Below are positions 12,401-28,241 of a DNA stretch of 64,000 nucleotides, in pieces; the first letter of the stretch is position 1, and each line of letters begins with the position of its first letter. The notes below the pieces were generated by a model. It saw only the letters and a program-made list of their open reading frames with translations. It was not told the DNA's origin and searched no databases. A program made the position numbers and the translations under genes. Source of the DNA: Rutidosis leptorrhynchoides (taxonomy: Eukaryota; Streptophyta; Magnoliopsida; Asterales; Asteraceae); the NCBI RefSeq assembly GCF_046630445.1, contig NC_092341.1, forward strand, positions 30,146,001 to 30,210,000, read 5' to 3'.

Positions 12401-13867
12401 GCAATGAACATAAAAATTCGCATGAATCTCAACTCACAAATCAAAGAGGCTCAACGAGAAGCTCTTACTAAAGAAAACATAGGAAATGAAATAATGAAGA
12501 AGTATGGGAAACAACTCGTTATACGGGAAGATGGAATTCGATATTTTGCAAACCGTATTTGGGTACCAAAGTTGGGTGGATTAAGAAAGTTAATATTGAA
12601 TGAGGCACATAAGACAAGATACTCGATACATCCTGGAGTTGGAAAGATGTATCAAGATCTTAAGACGCTTTATTGGTGGCCTAATTTGAAGACAGACGTT
12701 GCAACATATGTTGGGGAATGTTTAACTTGTTCCAAAGTCAAAGCAGAACACCAGAAGCCGTCAGGATTACTTCAACAACCAGAAATCCCAGAATGGAAAT
12801 GGAATGGTATTACCATGGATTTCATCACAAAATTACCTAAGACTGCCTGGGGTTATGACACCATTTGGGTAATAGTTGACCGTCTCACTAAATCTGCACA
12901 TTTCTTGCCTATAAAGGAAACGGATAGAATGGAGAAACTATTACGATTATACATAAAGGAAATTGTTTCAAGGCATGGAATACCTATTTCCATTATATCC
13001 GATCGGGATAGTAGATTTACATCAAAGTTCTGGCAATCACTACAGGAGGCCCTAGGAACTCGTTTGGATATGAGTACCGCATATTATCGGCAAACTGACG
13101 GGCAGAGTGAAAGAACAATTCAGACTCTTGAAGACATGCTTAGGGCATGTGTGATCTATTTTGGAAACGGATGGGATAAATATCTACCATTAGCAGAATT
13201 CTCGTATAATAATAGTTATCATGCGAGCATTAAAGCTGCACCATTCGAAGCACTGTATGGAAGGAAGTGTAGATCCCCTATCTGTTGGAACGAAGTAGGT
13301 GATCGACAATTAACTGGACCCGAGATCATCCATGAAACTACTGAGAAGATAGTGCAAATCAAGGAGAAATTGAAAACAGCCCGTAGTCGCCAAAAGAGCT
13401 ACGCCGATGTCTGAAGGAAACCATTAGAGTTTCAGATCGGTGACATGGTTATGTTAAAGGTGTCACCTTGGAAAGGTGTAATACGTTTTGAAAAAAGAGG
13501 TAAACTGAACCCAAGGTATGTAGGCCCGTTCAAGATCATCGAACGCATTGGACCGGTAGCTTATCGACTCGAATTACCACAACAACTCGCCGGAGTACAT
13601 AATACATTTCACGTCTCGAACCTTAAAAAGTGTCTTGCAAAGGAAGACCTCACCATTCCTCTTGAAGAAATTCAAGTTGACGAGAAACTACAATTCATAG
13701 AAGAACCAATCGAGATCATGGACCGTGAAGTTAAACGGCTCAAGCAGAGCAACATACCGATCATTAAAGTTCGTTGGAATGCACGAAGAGGTCCCGAGTT
13801 TACTTGGGAGCGAGAGGATCAAATGAAACAAAAATACCCGCATTTGTTTCCCGATGACGCAAAATAG
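9437..13867 (+). pseudogene. Gag-pol polyprotein of the Tekay-type element, two stops
   Basis: One continuous frame of 1476 codons is broken only by TAA 10199-10201 and TGA 13412-13414. Domains in order: gag core (residues about 35-230); two CCHC zinc knuckles (287-300 and 327-340); aspartic protease DTGAD (D385); reverse transcriptase with FIDD (about 721-724); RNase H with CDAS (about 869); integrase HHCC near 1056-1095 and catalytic D (about 1127), D (about 1187), E (about 1224); chromodomain about 1425-1470 with VRWN and FTWE. The TGA precedes RKPLEF, where relatives have Arg, so CGA to TGA is likely. The integrase motif usually read HPQTDGQSE is YRQTDGQSE here. The product would copy and integrate the element, with the chromodomain directing it to heterochromatin. 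Both stops make it non-autonomous. Confidence 0.92.
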
Positions 13868-13902
13868 GTACGATTTTAAAATTTCGGGACGAAATTTATT
13901 TA

Positions 13903-13914
13903 ACGGGTAGGTAC
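13903..13914 (+). promoter_or_regulatory. Polypurine-tract-like sequence before the 3' LTR
   Basis: ACGGGTAGGTAC lies directly before the TG of the 3' LTR, the expected place for the plus-strand primer. The same 15 bases (taacgggtaggtact) also occur at 9266-9280 in the leader. Confidence 0.7.
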
Positions 13915-16817
13915 TGTAATGACCCGGACTTTTTCGATCGATCTATACTTATAAGATTAATATTTACATAAATTAAACCTTACCAACATGATAAGCAACC
14001 CAAATTGTTGAGACTTATGTTTTTGAAAAGAGATTTACACAACGTTTAACCGTCTAGTTTGACCGATGATATCACGAACTATATAACATATGATAATTAT
14101 ACGTTTGTGTATATATATGTATATATACATATTTAACATGATCTAAGGATATTTTAATATCTCATTTTGTATTAATAACAATAAGTTATAAGTATATTTT
14201 GAAACTACTAATTTAAGTTTTCAAAACGATAACTTTAAGTAACGTTTTTTTTTTTTTTGATATAAATACTTATAACCTATAATGTTTATACATATATCGT
14301 ATATGTAATGTATTTAATCACTTTTTAAGGACTTAAATACATAAAACAATATAAGTATATTCACAAAAGATAACTATATTTGAATCCTCTTTCCGTTTTC
14401 ACAAGATTTCTATACGTATATTTAGAGTATATATACTCGTATCATACCTAGCTTCTATACGTATTTACTATTGGTATATACACATAAAATCACCACCAAC
14501 CAGCCCTTGTTCATGCCTTATGTATAAGGTAACTCTCTTGTTCATGCCTTAAGTATAAGGTAATTACTTTTGTATGATAGTATGACTAATTACACAAAAT
14601 TACAACATAAATTTTGTCCATGATCTTCATCATTCACGCCACCATCACCACCATATATACTCCATCCATTTTCAATTTTGCTACATCATTTTGCTAGTTA
14701 GGAACACACTTTCAAGAGCCTTAAACCCTTAACCATCTCAGCCCACAACCATGAAGATCTAGCTTCAAAAACATCACTTAATCACCATAAGAAAACCCTT
14801 ACAAAAACACTTCAAGAATCCTTCCAAGAACACAAGTTTACTTCCAATCTTTCATCCAACTCCACCACTCTTTTGATTCTAGGTTTTTACTTCTCTTTTA
14901 CAGCAACCTTGTCCAAGTAACTTGAGGTAGTAACTTTGTTCATAACCTTATTCGATTCATATATATATAGTTATCTTATTTTATGGTATAAAATTTTAAC
15001 AACAAGAACATAGTTTGAATGTTTTCAAACTTGTTTGCAAACTAAATAGATCCTTCTAACTTAACTTTTAAAATACTTCAAGACCTGTAATATATCATAA
15101 GGATATGCTAACTTAACAAGGTAAAACTTGTTTTTTCAAAGAACACCTTAAAAACTGAATTTACGTCGTCGGAGTATAACCGGGGGCTGTTTTGGGTTGG
15201 ATAATTAAAAACCATCTTGAACTTTGAATTGGAGGCTTATTTTCTGGAAAATTGATATTTACTATGAATATGTTAACACATAAAAATTTCATGATTTAAC
15301 TCAAAGTATAAGTATTTTTAGAAAAATAATCATTTAAGGTTGTTTACATGATGGAAAATGATCAACTTCATAAGTTTCACCAAAGTTTGACCTATGACCT
15401 GTGATTTTGAATACAAACTAAGGTATTTACAGTTCATATTCTTAAATAAGGACTCGATCCAAGGAAGTGGCAAGTTGAACCAACGAAAACGGAGTTGTAA
15501 CGAAGAAACTATGACTAAAACAAGATCGGATATCCAAAACTAGTTTAGCCACGAAAATAATTGGAGAAAAATTAAATAAATCACATCTTTCTAAAATAAC
15601 ATGATATTTTATATATATGTACTCATAATTTAATTTTATATATTTCAGGATCACCCATAAACTATACGAGAAGATTAATCATAAGATCCCATGATTGTAC
15701 GCAATACGTCTTCTTGACAATATAGGTACCATGGGTCAAGATTAATCCCGACCAATACAAATACGATGGGGGTTTTATTTATTTCGATGGGGGTTTTATT
15801 TATTTATTGAACACCTAAATATGAACCATTAAAATTGAATTGCTAACTACGGACTAAGAAGATATTAAAAGTATTATAAGTATATATACGTGACGATTGT
15901 TTAAAATGAAGATATATTGATATATTATATATGGATAGGTTTGTGATATCAACCGGAGACCAAGTCAAAATATATATATCTTCAAGGCAAAAGTGAGTAT
16001 ATAGTCCCACTTTTAAACTCTAAATATTTCGGGATGAGAATACATGTATTTTATGTTTTACGATATAGACACAAGTAACAGAAAAATATATTCTACGTTG
16101 AGTTGTACCACTGGCATACTTCCCTGTAGCTTGGTAACTACTATTTACAGCGGTATTGTAAACGCGAATCCTGTTGATAGATCTATCGGGCCTGACAACC
16201 CCAACCGGACTGGACGACCAGTATTCAACGGTTGCACAGTACTTCGTTTCGTGACTACACTTGGTACGGTGTAGTAAGATTTCATAATAAAGGGAATATG
16301 CGACGTGATTAAATGTTAAGTATGGTTACCAAGTGCTCAACCACTTAGAATATTTTTATTAAAATGTTTATATATGAAATCTTGTGGTCTATATATATAT
16401 ATATATATATATTGCTGCCGGCATTAAACCTATATCTCACCAACTTTATGTTGACGTTTTAAGCATGTTTATTCTCAGGTGATAACTAAAAGCTTCCGCT
16501 GCAACATGTTGAATTTAAGCAAGATCTTGAGTATGCATATTTGTGTCAAAAATAAAACTGCATATCGGAGGATTTGTAATGTAAAATATGTTGGAGGTCG
16601 TATTGTTATTATCACATGTAAAGTTTGTAAGTCTAAGATTATCGCTAAACGATAATCATTATTAAGTTGTTTAAACCTTGTATTTGTAATAAAAGCTATG
16701 GTTTGTATTGTAAAAACGAATGCAGTTTTTGAAAAATGTCGCATATAGAGGTCAATACCTCGCGATGAAATCATATGTTATTGTATTCGTCCTTATGGTT
16801 AAGGTCGGGTTATGACA
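13915..16817 (+). repeat. 3' LTR of the complete Tekay-type element
   Basis: It is near identical to 5526-8427, begins TGTAATGACCCGG and ends TTATGACA. The right-hand target copy CCAAC follows at 16818-16822. Confidence 0.93.
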
Positions 16818-16822
16818 CCAAC

Positions 16823-21086
<4,264 letters not shown>

Positions 21087-21090
21087 ACTA

Positions 21091-21190
21091 GACGTTACTT
21101 GACGTTAGTTGACGTTAGTTAACATTACTTGACGTTAGTTAACGTTACTTGACGTTACTTAACGTTACTTAACGTTACTTAACGTTACTT
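21091..21190. repeat. 10-bp tandem array, ten units
   Basis: The unit (g/a)acgttactt repeats ten times in exact 10-bp register with a few substitutions (for example acgttagtt). It begins four bases after the end of the Tekay-type LTR and ends shortly before the next LTR-like sequence at 21213. Confidence 0.92.
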
Positions 21191-21884
21191 GACGTGACCA
21201 CTCTACAGAACCTGTAACACCCTCGAAGCGGGCCTAGCTGTTAGATTACTATTTTGCCCTCAGGTTGTGTGGTGTTATTATATGCTTTTATTATAATTTT
21301 ATATTTTGTATTATTTAATGATGTGGATAGGACCAGTTTGTGACAAGGGTCACCGAACAGGTTTGTTTATTTAATTTGGACTCCGTTAGGGCAGTCAATT
21401 TAAGTACGAAAGATATCAGATAACTGATAATTACCCGTGTGTTGTGATGTATGGGGTTTTTAACCCTTAAGTGTGTAGGTGGGGAGAATTATCTTCATTT
21501 TCTAGATTCTTCCCCGAATATTACTCCCATACGTTCATCTCCATCTCACCAAACCCTAATTGCCAAAATTTGTTCTTGAGCTCGAATTAAGCATATAATC
21601 TTGTCCCTTGTGATTTACTGATTCTATCAAGGTAAGAATCACAAGTTTTCATGCTCTAATCTTTGAGAAAATTGGGTTTTTGTGTTAGTTTTTACAAAGT
21701 GTGTATTTTGGGTCAAAATGGTTAGATTTGATGTTGTTTGAGTCCAAATCTTGTGGGTTTATGTTTCTACATGTTTAGTGTCTTTGATTTGGTCAGTTTT
21801 GAGGTCGTAATCGGGCTCTAGAGCAAGAATTGGTTGAATTTGGGCGAAACCCGTCACTTTGTTCTTCAGCTTTTGCAGATAAAC

Positions 21885-22060
21885 GCAGTCGGTCGAGTGT
21901 CTCGAGACACTCGACCGACCGACTTGACCATCGACCGAGTGTGTGAGACCCACGGCCGAGTGTGTCTGCGAGAGACCATCGACCGGGTGACTTGACACTC
22001 GACCGAGTGAGTGTAGACAGTCGGTCGACTATCTCTGACAGTCGACCGAGTGTCTTTGGC
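21885..22060. repeat. CpG-rich TCGACCGAGTG repeats with a 32-bp perfect palindrome
   Basis: Variants of tcgaccgagtg and its reverse complement recur about ten times. At 21888-21919 they form a perfect 32-bp palindrome centred on ctcgag. The block is far richer in CpG than its surroundings. Confidence 0.9.
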
Positions 22061-22119
22061 AGTGAAATATTTTACTAAGTGTTGATTTTTAGCCGTTATG
22101 CTGCCCGTTTGTATACTGA

Positions 22120-25035
22120 TGTAATGACCCGGACTTTTTCGATCGTTATATACTTATAAGATTAATATTTACATAAATTAAACCTTACCAACATGATAAG
22201 CAATCCAAATTGTTGAGACTTATGTTTTTAAAAAGAGTTTTACACAACGTTTGACCGTCTAGTTTGACCGATGATATCACGAACTATATAACATATGATA
22301 ATTATACGTTTGTGTATATATATGTATATATACATATTTAACATGATCCAAGGATGTTTTAATACCTCATTTTGTATTAATAACAATAAGTTATAAGTAT
22401 ATTTTGAAACTACTAACTTAAGTTTTCAAAACGATAACCATACGTAACGTCATTTGACATAAATACTTATGACCTATAATGTTTATACATATATCGTATA
22501 TATAATGTATTTAATCACTTTTTAAGGACTTAAATACATAAAACCATATAAGTATATTCACAAAAGATAGCTATATTTGAATCCTCATTCCGTTTTCACA
22601 AGATTTCTATACGTATATCTGGAGTATATGTACCCGTATCATACCTAGCTTCTATACGTATTTACTATTGGTATATACACATCAAATCACCACCAACCAG
22701 CCCTTGTTCATGCTCTAGGTATAAGGTAATTGGAATTTGGAAGCTTATTGACTAATTACATAAGATAACAAACTAAAATCTTGTCATGAACACCTTAGTT
22801 CCACGTTTTTTTATAAGCTTCATGGGCACTTCATTTTGATTCAAATTTCTACATCATTTCTTAGTTTAACACACACTCTTCCATAACCCTTAAACACCTT
22901 CAACAATTCAGCAAGTTACCATGAAGATCTAGCTCAAAAACAACCCTTAATCATCATAAGAAAAACCTTCCAAGAACACTTCAATAATCCTTTCAAGAAT
23001 ACAAGTTTATTTCCAACCTTTTGATCCAACTCCATTACTCTTTTGGTTCTAGGTTTTTACTCCTCTTTTACAGCAATCTTGTCCAAGTAACTTGAGGTAG
23101 TAACTTTGTTCATAACCTTATTCGATTCATATATATATAGCTATCTTATTTTATGGTATAAAATTTTAACAACAAGAACATAGTTTGAATGTTTTCAAAC
23201 TTGTTTGCAAACTAAATAGATCCTTCTAACTTAACTTTTAAAATACTTCAAGACCTGTAATATATCATAAATATATTCTAATTTAACAAGGTATAACTTG
23301 GTTTTTCAAAGAACACCTTAAAAACTGTTTTTACGACGTCGGAGTGCAACCGGGGGCTGTTTTGGGTTGGATAATTAAAAACTATTTTGAACCTTGAATT
23401 GGAGGTTTATTTTCTGGAAAAATGATATTTACTATGAATATGATAACACATAAAAATTTCATGATTTAACACTAAGTATAAGTATTTTTAGAAAAATAAT
23501 CATTTAATGTTGTTTGCATAAGGGAAAATGATTAACTTCATAAGTTTCACCAAAGTTTGACCTATGACCTGTGATTTCGAATACAAACTAAGGTATTTAC
23601 AGTTCATATTCTTAAAGAAGGACTCGATCCAAGGAAGTGGCAAGTTGAACCAACGAAAACGGAGTTGTAACGAAGAAACTATGACCAAAACAAGATCGGA
23701 TATCCAAAACTAGTTTAGCCACGAAAATAATTGGAGAAAAATTAAATGAATCACATCTTTCTAAAATAACATGATATTTTATATATATGTACTCATAATT
23801 TAATTTTATATATTTCAGGACCACCCGTAAACAATACGAGAAGATTAATCATAAGATCCCATGATTGTACGCAACACGTCATTTGACAACACCGGTACTT
23901 TATGTACGCAACACGTCATTTGACAACACTGGTACCGTGGGTCAAGATTAATCCCGACCAATACAAATACGATGGGGTTTTATTTATTTCGATGGGGGTT
24001 TTATTTATTTATTAAACACCTAAATATGAACCATTAAAATTGAATTACTAACATCGGACTGCTAACTACGGACTAAGAAATTATTAAAAGTATTAAAAGT
24101 ATAATAAGTATATATATATGACGATTGTTTAAAATGAAAATATATTGATAAATTATATATGGATAGGTTCGTGATATCAACCGGAGACCAAGTCAAAATA
24201 TATATATCTTCAAGACAAAAGTGAGTATATAGTCCCACTTTTAAACTCTAAATATTTCGGGATGAGAATACATGTATTTTATGTTTTACGATATGGACAC
24301 AAGTAACTGAAAAATATATTCTACGTTGAGTTGTACCACTGGCATACTTCCCTGTAGCTTGGTAACTACTATTTACAGCGGTATTGTAAACGCGAATCCT
24401 GTTGATAGATCTATCGGGCCTGACAACCCCAACCGGACTGGACGACCAGTATTCAACGATTGCACAGTACTTCATTTCGTGACTACACTTGGTACGGTGT
24501 AGTAAGATTTCATAATAAAGGGAATATGCGACGTGATTAAATGTTAAGTATGGTTACCAAGTGCTCAACCACTTAGAATATTTTTATTAAAATGTTTACA
24601 TATGAAATCTTGTGGTCAATGTTTATATCGCTGCCGGCATTAAACCTATATCTCACCAAATTTATGTTGACGTTTTAAACATGTCTATTCTCAGGTGATA
24701 ACTAAAAGCTTCCGTTGCAACATGTTGAATTTAAGCAAGATCTTGAGTATGCATATTTGTGTCAAAAATAAAACTGCATATCCGAGGAAATGTAATGTAA
24801 AATATGCTAGAAATCGTATTGTTATCATCACATGTAAAGTTTGTAAGTCTAAGATTATCGCTAAACGATAATCATCTTTATATTGTCTAAAGCTTGTATT
24901 AACATAAGAGTTATGGTTTGTAATGTAAAATAAATGCAGTTGTTCTTTTAAAAATGTCGCATATAGAGGTCAATACCTCGCAATGAAATCATACGTTATC
25001 TAACTCGTTCTTATGGTTAAGTACGGGTTATGACA
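22120..25035 (+). mobile_element. Solo LTR of the Tekay-type family
   Basis: It starts TGTAATGACCCGG and ends GGGTTATGACA, colinear with 5526-8427 but more diverged (for example it lacks the poly-T run and has a duplicated segment around 23870-23935). It is flanked by the 5-bp duplication ACTGA at 22115-22119 and 25036-25040, with no internal region, so it is a solo LTR formed by recombination. Confidence 0.92.
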
Positions 25036-25746
25036 ACTGATGATCATGATATTATAACTAACTTGTGAGTATTGTTTTCAGGTGATACAGACGAGGAGAA
25101 GACTCGGTGACATTAGACTACCGAGTGATGTCGGTATCGGTGAGTGGGACTAACTGGAGTATATAGTATAGAGTAGCATGTTATATTATGACTGCCATGC
25201 TTGTTAGACATACTTATTATTACAGTTAGTTAGAATGATGTGATGACTGCATGTTGGTTGATGCTTGTCTGCTGGAGCCCAGTGCATCCCTATTGTGTGG
25301 TGGCCTCGGTAGGAGAGATCAACCTGCGGGTTGGGTTCCTCTGTGGTGGCCTAGACAATCGTGGTGTATATATGTAAATGACGCGTCCATCGAGTGTGGA
25401 TTATATATATACAACTCGGTGGTGGAGGAACTTCTGGTAAGCCCCAGTCCGATCAGCTGGTGGTTAATGGTTTGGCAGAGCCACCAGAGTCTCTGTAGAC
25501 GGCAATTGGGTGATGTTTATGTGTTAGAATATGTGACATGATTAGTATGACAGTTCATGTATACTATTGCATGTAGTTAGTTGCACTCACTTTGCTTTGT
25601 GCTAATCCCCCACATCTTCCCTGCAGGTTATGGATTTGTTATATGCTAGTTATCAGGGTGAAGATGGGACGCTGGAAGATATGTTTGACAAAGCCGGAAA
25701 CTCTGATGTCGTGTCCTTTATATTAAGAGTTATTGTAATATTTAAT

Positions 25747-25802
25747 ATAACACCCTGACTTTTAAATATCAACGTGTATATTATAATCAAGTGGATTTCA
25801 TA

Positions 25803-25878
<76 letters not shown>

Positions 25879-25919
25879 ACCAGGTCTTCCGCTGTATTTA
25901 AAAAAAAATCAGGGGTGTT
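25747..25919. repeat. AT-rich unit with inverted ends
   Basis: The left end reads ataacaccctgactttt and the right end aaaaatcaggggtgttat. They are inverted copies apart from one base and the A-run length. Between them is an AT microsatellite of about 70 bases (25805-25875) and cttccgctgtattt, a word seen near other LTR ends here. It could be a tiny LTR remnant or a MITE. Confidence 0.45.
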
Positions 25920-25920
25920 A

Positions 25921-26084
25921 TAGAACCATACATGAGATTTTCACCTCATACGGCTCCTCGTTCAATTCTTTCGAAGTTATTGGATCCTTTTCCGCGTTCG
26001 CGAATCCCCTCCCTTCTTCCACTCCGTCCCGAAGAGTAACTAGGACCAATTTAGTCACGTTTTGATGTTCCAATGGAACACATA
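25921..26084 (-). other. Plastid DNA insertion (NUPT), rps12 intron region
   Basis: Read on the minus strand, this carries the plastid group II intron domain V words gagccgtatgaggtgaaaat and ctcatgtatggttc. They are preceded by the sequence that in plant plastid genomes lies upstream of rps12 exon 2 (motifs ggaggggattcgcgaacg and ggacggagtggaag). Only a few bases look different from what I know of plastid sequence. It ends abruptly on both sides, so it is a short nuclear integrant with no function expected. The identification rests on recognition of the sequence, not a search. Confidence 0.8.
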
Positions 26085-26346
26085 TAAATATACATGCTTT
26101 TACATGTAGGTATTAATTTGATTCCGGAGATTTTACTTGGATTCAAGGATTACGTTTAAATTCTCATTATATGTGTCAATATGGGCCGCCTTTATAATTA
26201 GTCAAGTGGGTAATATATTAAGTTAAGATTCTTATTATGTGTGTCAATATGGATGGTTTTTTATTTATATTTTTAGACATTTGAAATGTTATATTACTTA
26301 TTTGTGTTATCATTGAAAGTAATTTATTACAATATGTAGGGTCTTC
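26085..26346. other. Unassigned AT-rich spacer
   Basis: No ORF or repeat class recognised. The word tgtgtcaatatgg occurs twice (about 26175 and 26243), a weak local duplication. Confidence 0.5.
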
Positions 26347-27023
26347 GGTTTAGATTTAGAGTTTAGGTTTAGGGTTTAGAATTAAGGTGTAGGATTTAGA
26401 GTTTAGGTTTAGGGTTTAGATTTAGCGTTAGGGTTTAGATTTGGGGTTTAGGGTTTATGTTTAGGTTTAGGGTTTAGGGTTTAGATTCTTGGGTGTAGGG
26501 TTTTGGGTTTAGATTTAGGGTTTAGGTTTAGGGTTTAGAGTTTAGGTTTAGGGTTTAGATTCTAGGGTTTGGGGTTTATATATTCTAGGTTTAGGGTTTA
26601 GAGTTTTTTGGGGTTAGGTTAGGGTTTAGGGTTTAGATTTAGAGTGTAGGATTTAGAGGTTAGGTTTAGGGTTTAGATTCTAGGGTTTGAGGTTCATATT
26701 TTAGAGTTTAGGGTTTAGGGTAAGGATTTAGAGTTTTTAGGGGTTAGGTTAGGGTTTTAGGTTTAAGGTTTAGATTTTAGAGGTTAGGTTTAGGGTTTAG
26801 GATTTTGATTTTAGGGTTTAGAGTTTAGGTGTAGGGTTTAGATTTAAGGTTTAGGGTTTAGATTCCAGGGTTTAGATTTTAGGGCTTAGGTTTTAGGGTT
26901 AAGGTTTAGATTTAGTTTTTGAATAAAAGGATTTAGAAGATTTTAGGGTTTAAGGTGTAGGGTTTAGATTTTAGGGTGTAAGGTTTAGATTTTATGATTT
27001 AGATTACAGTGTTTAGGGTTTAG
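26347..27023 (+). repeat. Degenerate interstitial telomere-like repeats
   Basis: For about 680 bases the plus strand is made of variants of the plant telomere unit TTTAGGG, many as tttaggg, tttagag, tttagat or ttttaggg. The order is irregular and there is no long perfect run. All copies are on the same strand. It resembles old interstitial telomeric repeats or a telomere-motif minisatellite. Confidence 0.85.
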
Positions 27024-27295
27024 GTTATAATTAATTAATATTATTATATGTGATCTGTAATATGTACATTGGTTACTAATTAAACTTGTAATCTTTATAT
27101 TATGTATATTATGATGTATTTTTACTATTATTATTTATGAGTTGAGTTGGTTTGACTTGGTTACATTCTTTGCTGTGATCCGTTGATGTACGCTCAGTAT
27201 TGTGTATGTGTGTTTGCAGGATGTAGGATTAGGGACATCATCTCAAGAAGCCAGCAAGTCTCCATTACAGTTTATGTTAACAAAGAATCTGAAAA
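27024..27295. other. Spacer downstream of the F-box frame
   Basis: AT-rich with no ORF. The 16-base word gattagggacatcatc occurs at 27227-27242 and again at 27328-27343 inside the 3' end of the F-box frame, 101 bases apart. An acceptor-like tgtgtttgcag is present on the plus strand at about 27209-27219. Confidence 0.5.
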
Positions 27296-28078
27296 TTAAA
27301 TCAAACAAAAGTACTCAGACAAGTGAAGATTAGGGACATCATCAATTTTCAAAACATCATATGGTACACTTGTCTTTAACTTTAGTTCTTGAAGATAACA
27401 AAGATTTTGTACCTTAAATGTCGTCATATTAGTGCGAACTGCTAGGTTTATTATCTCGAGTAAGATACAAGTAGAGAATAAGATATCAAGTACCTCTTCA
27501 TTTATCTCCACATCTTCCAACTTGAGTACGCGTAGGTTCACACAGTTGATCACAGGATTGCGACTCACCGTTTCAATCGGTGATGAACGACAATCAATTA
27601 AAGACAGAGTATGCAGGTTTTTCCCGGAAAATATCTCATCCAGAAGTATTAAATCACTATCAGATTCATAAGGGATATCGATGGAAAGCTTCTTGTAACA
27701 ACTTTGGGCACCTACAGTTGGAATCCATTTATTAGCAAGAGAAGCCAACTTGTTGTCTAGTATCAGATCAAAATGTTCGATTGGTATGTTCTCTTGGATG
27801 TACCTAAAAATGGTGTGATCCATAAACTTGATGTAATCTCTTTCTTTTTCTTCATTAGGAAACTCTGAAGTTATAATAAACCTGAGATGAGGGATGGTAG
27901 ACAAAAACCCTGAGGTTATATGAAACCTGAGATGAGGTATGGTAGACCAAGCATGTGACCAAGTCTTAGATAACACGCACGTACGAGAAGCTTCTCTTAG
28001 CGGCAACAACGATTGTATACGGTGAATCAAATCCACCGGGACATCGCGGGGTTGTGATCTTCTCTGCACTTCCTCCAT
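27296..28078 (-). pseudogene. F-box protein gene, truncated at the 3' end
   Basis: From MEEVQRRSQ (ATG at 28078) the product is 260 residues. Residues about 12-45 form an F-box (DVPVDLIHRIQSLLPL then SRTCVLSKTW), which binds SKP1 in SCF ubiquitin ligases. The rest has leucine-rich segments (LHTLSLIDC, LRVLKLEDV) as in plant F-box/LRR/FBD proteins. Those proteins usually run well past 400 residues; this one stops after HLSEYFCLI, so the LRR/FBD end is missing or lies in an unseen exon. A 45-bp tandem duplication (27870-27959) repeats STIPHLRF. An upstream ATG at 28114 is less likely, because a splice-acceptor-like tattctttcag ends at 28098 between the two. Gene or pseudogene is open. Confidence 0.65.
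27870..27959 (-). repeat. 45-bp in-frame tandem duplication in the F-box gene
   Basis: Two adjacent 45-bp copies (for example gagatgagg at 27886 and 27931) encode two runs ending STIPHLRF. The frame is kept and the second copy has diverged by a few residues. Confidence 0.85.
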
Positions 28079-28241
28079 ATAATAATTGCTATGAATGCTG
28101 AAAGAATACAACAAACTGAATATTTATAATATTTGTACTACAAGCAATGATTATAAATTATTATTAATAAATGCAGGTTAAGTGAACACTGTTCATTGCC
28201 AACAAATTTCACTTCCAAAAATCGTAGTATACCCTCCCAAT

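Larger units (their letters stand above)
5526..16817 (+). mobile_element. Complete Tekay-type Ty3 retrotransposon (chromovirus)
   Basis: The 11.3-kb element has two near-identical LTRs (5526-8427 and 13915-16817), both TG...CA, and a 5-bp target duplication CCAAC at 5521-5525 and 16818-16822. The internal region runs PBS (8430), pre-gag ORF (8616-9068), gag-pol (9437-13867) and a PPT-like tract (13903-13914). Very long LTRs, one gag-pol frame and a C-terminal chromodomain after integrase fit the Tekay/Del chromovirus clade. LTR differences seen by eye are few (T16 against T14 near 5860/14245, and a longer AT run near 16391), so insertion looks recent, although the protein frames already contain stops. 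Confidence 0.93.
21213..25746 (+). mobile_element. LTR-like sequence, split by a solo LTR
   Basis: It starts TGTAACACCCTCG, a common plant LTR start. Its left part is 21213-22119 and its right part about 25036-25746. The two parts were contiguous before the solo LTR at 22120-25035 inserted, as shown by the ACTGA duplication. The left part includes a CpG-rich repeat block (21885-22060). The right part (25250-25540) has GC-richer sequence with no credible ORF. No PBS, PPT or partner LTR was found and the right boundary is uncertain, so the class is open. Confidence 0.5.

Noticed and set aside
25251-25541. 96-codon ORF in GC-richer sequence
   Set aside because: No recognisable domain, lies inside an LTR-like sequence, and its composition is not clearly coding.
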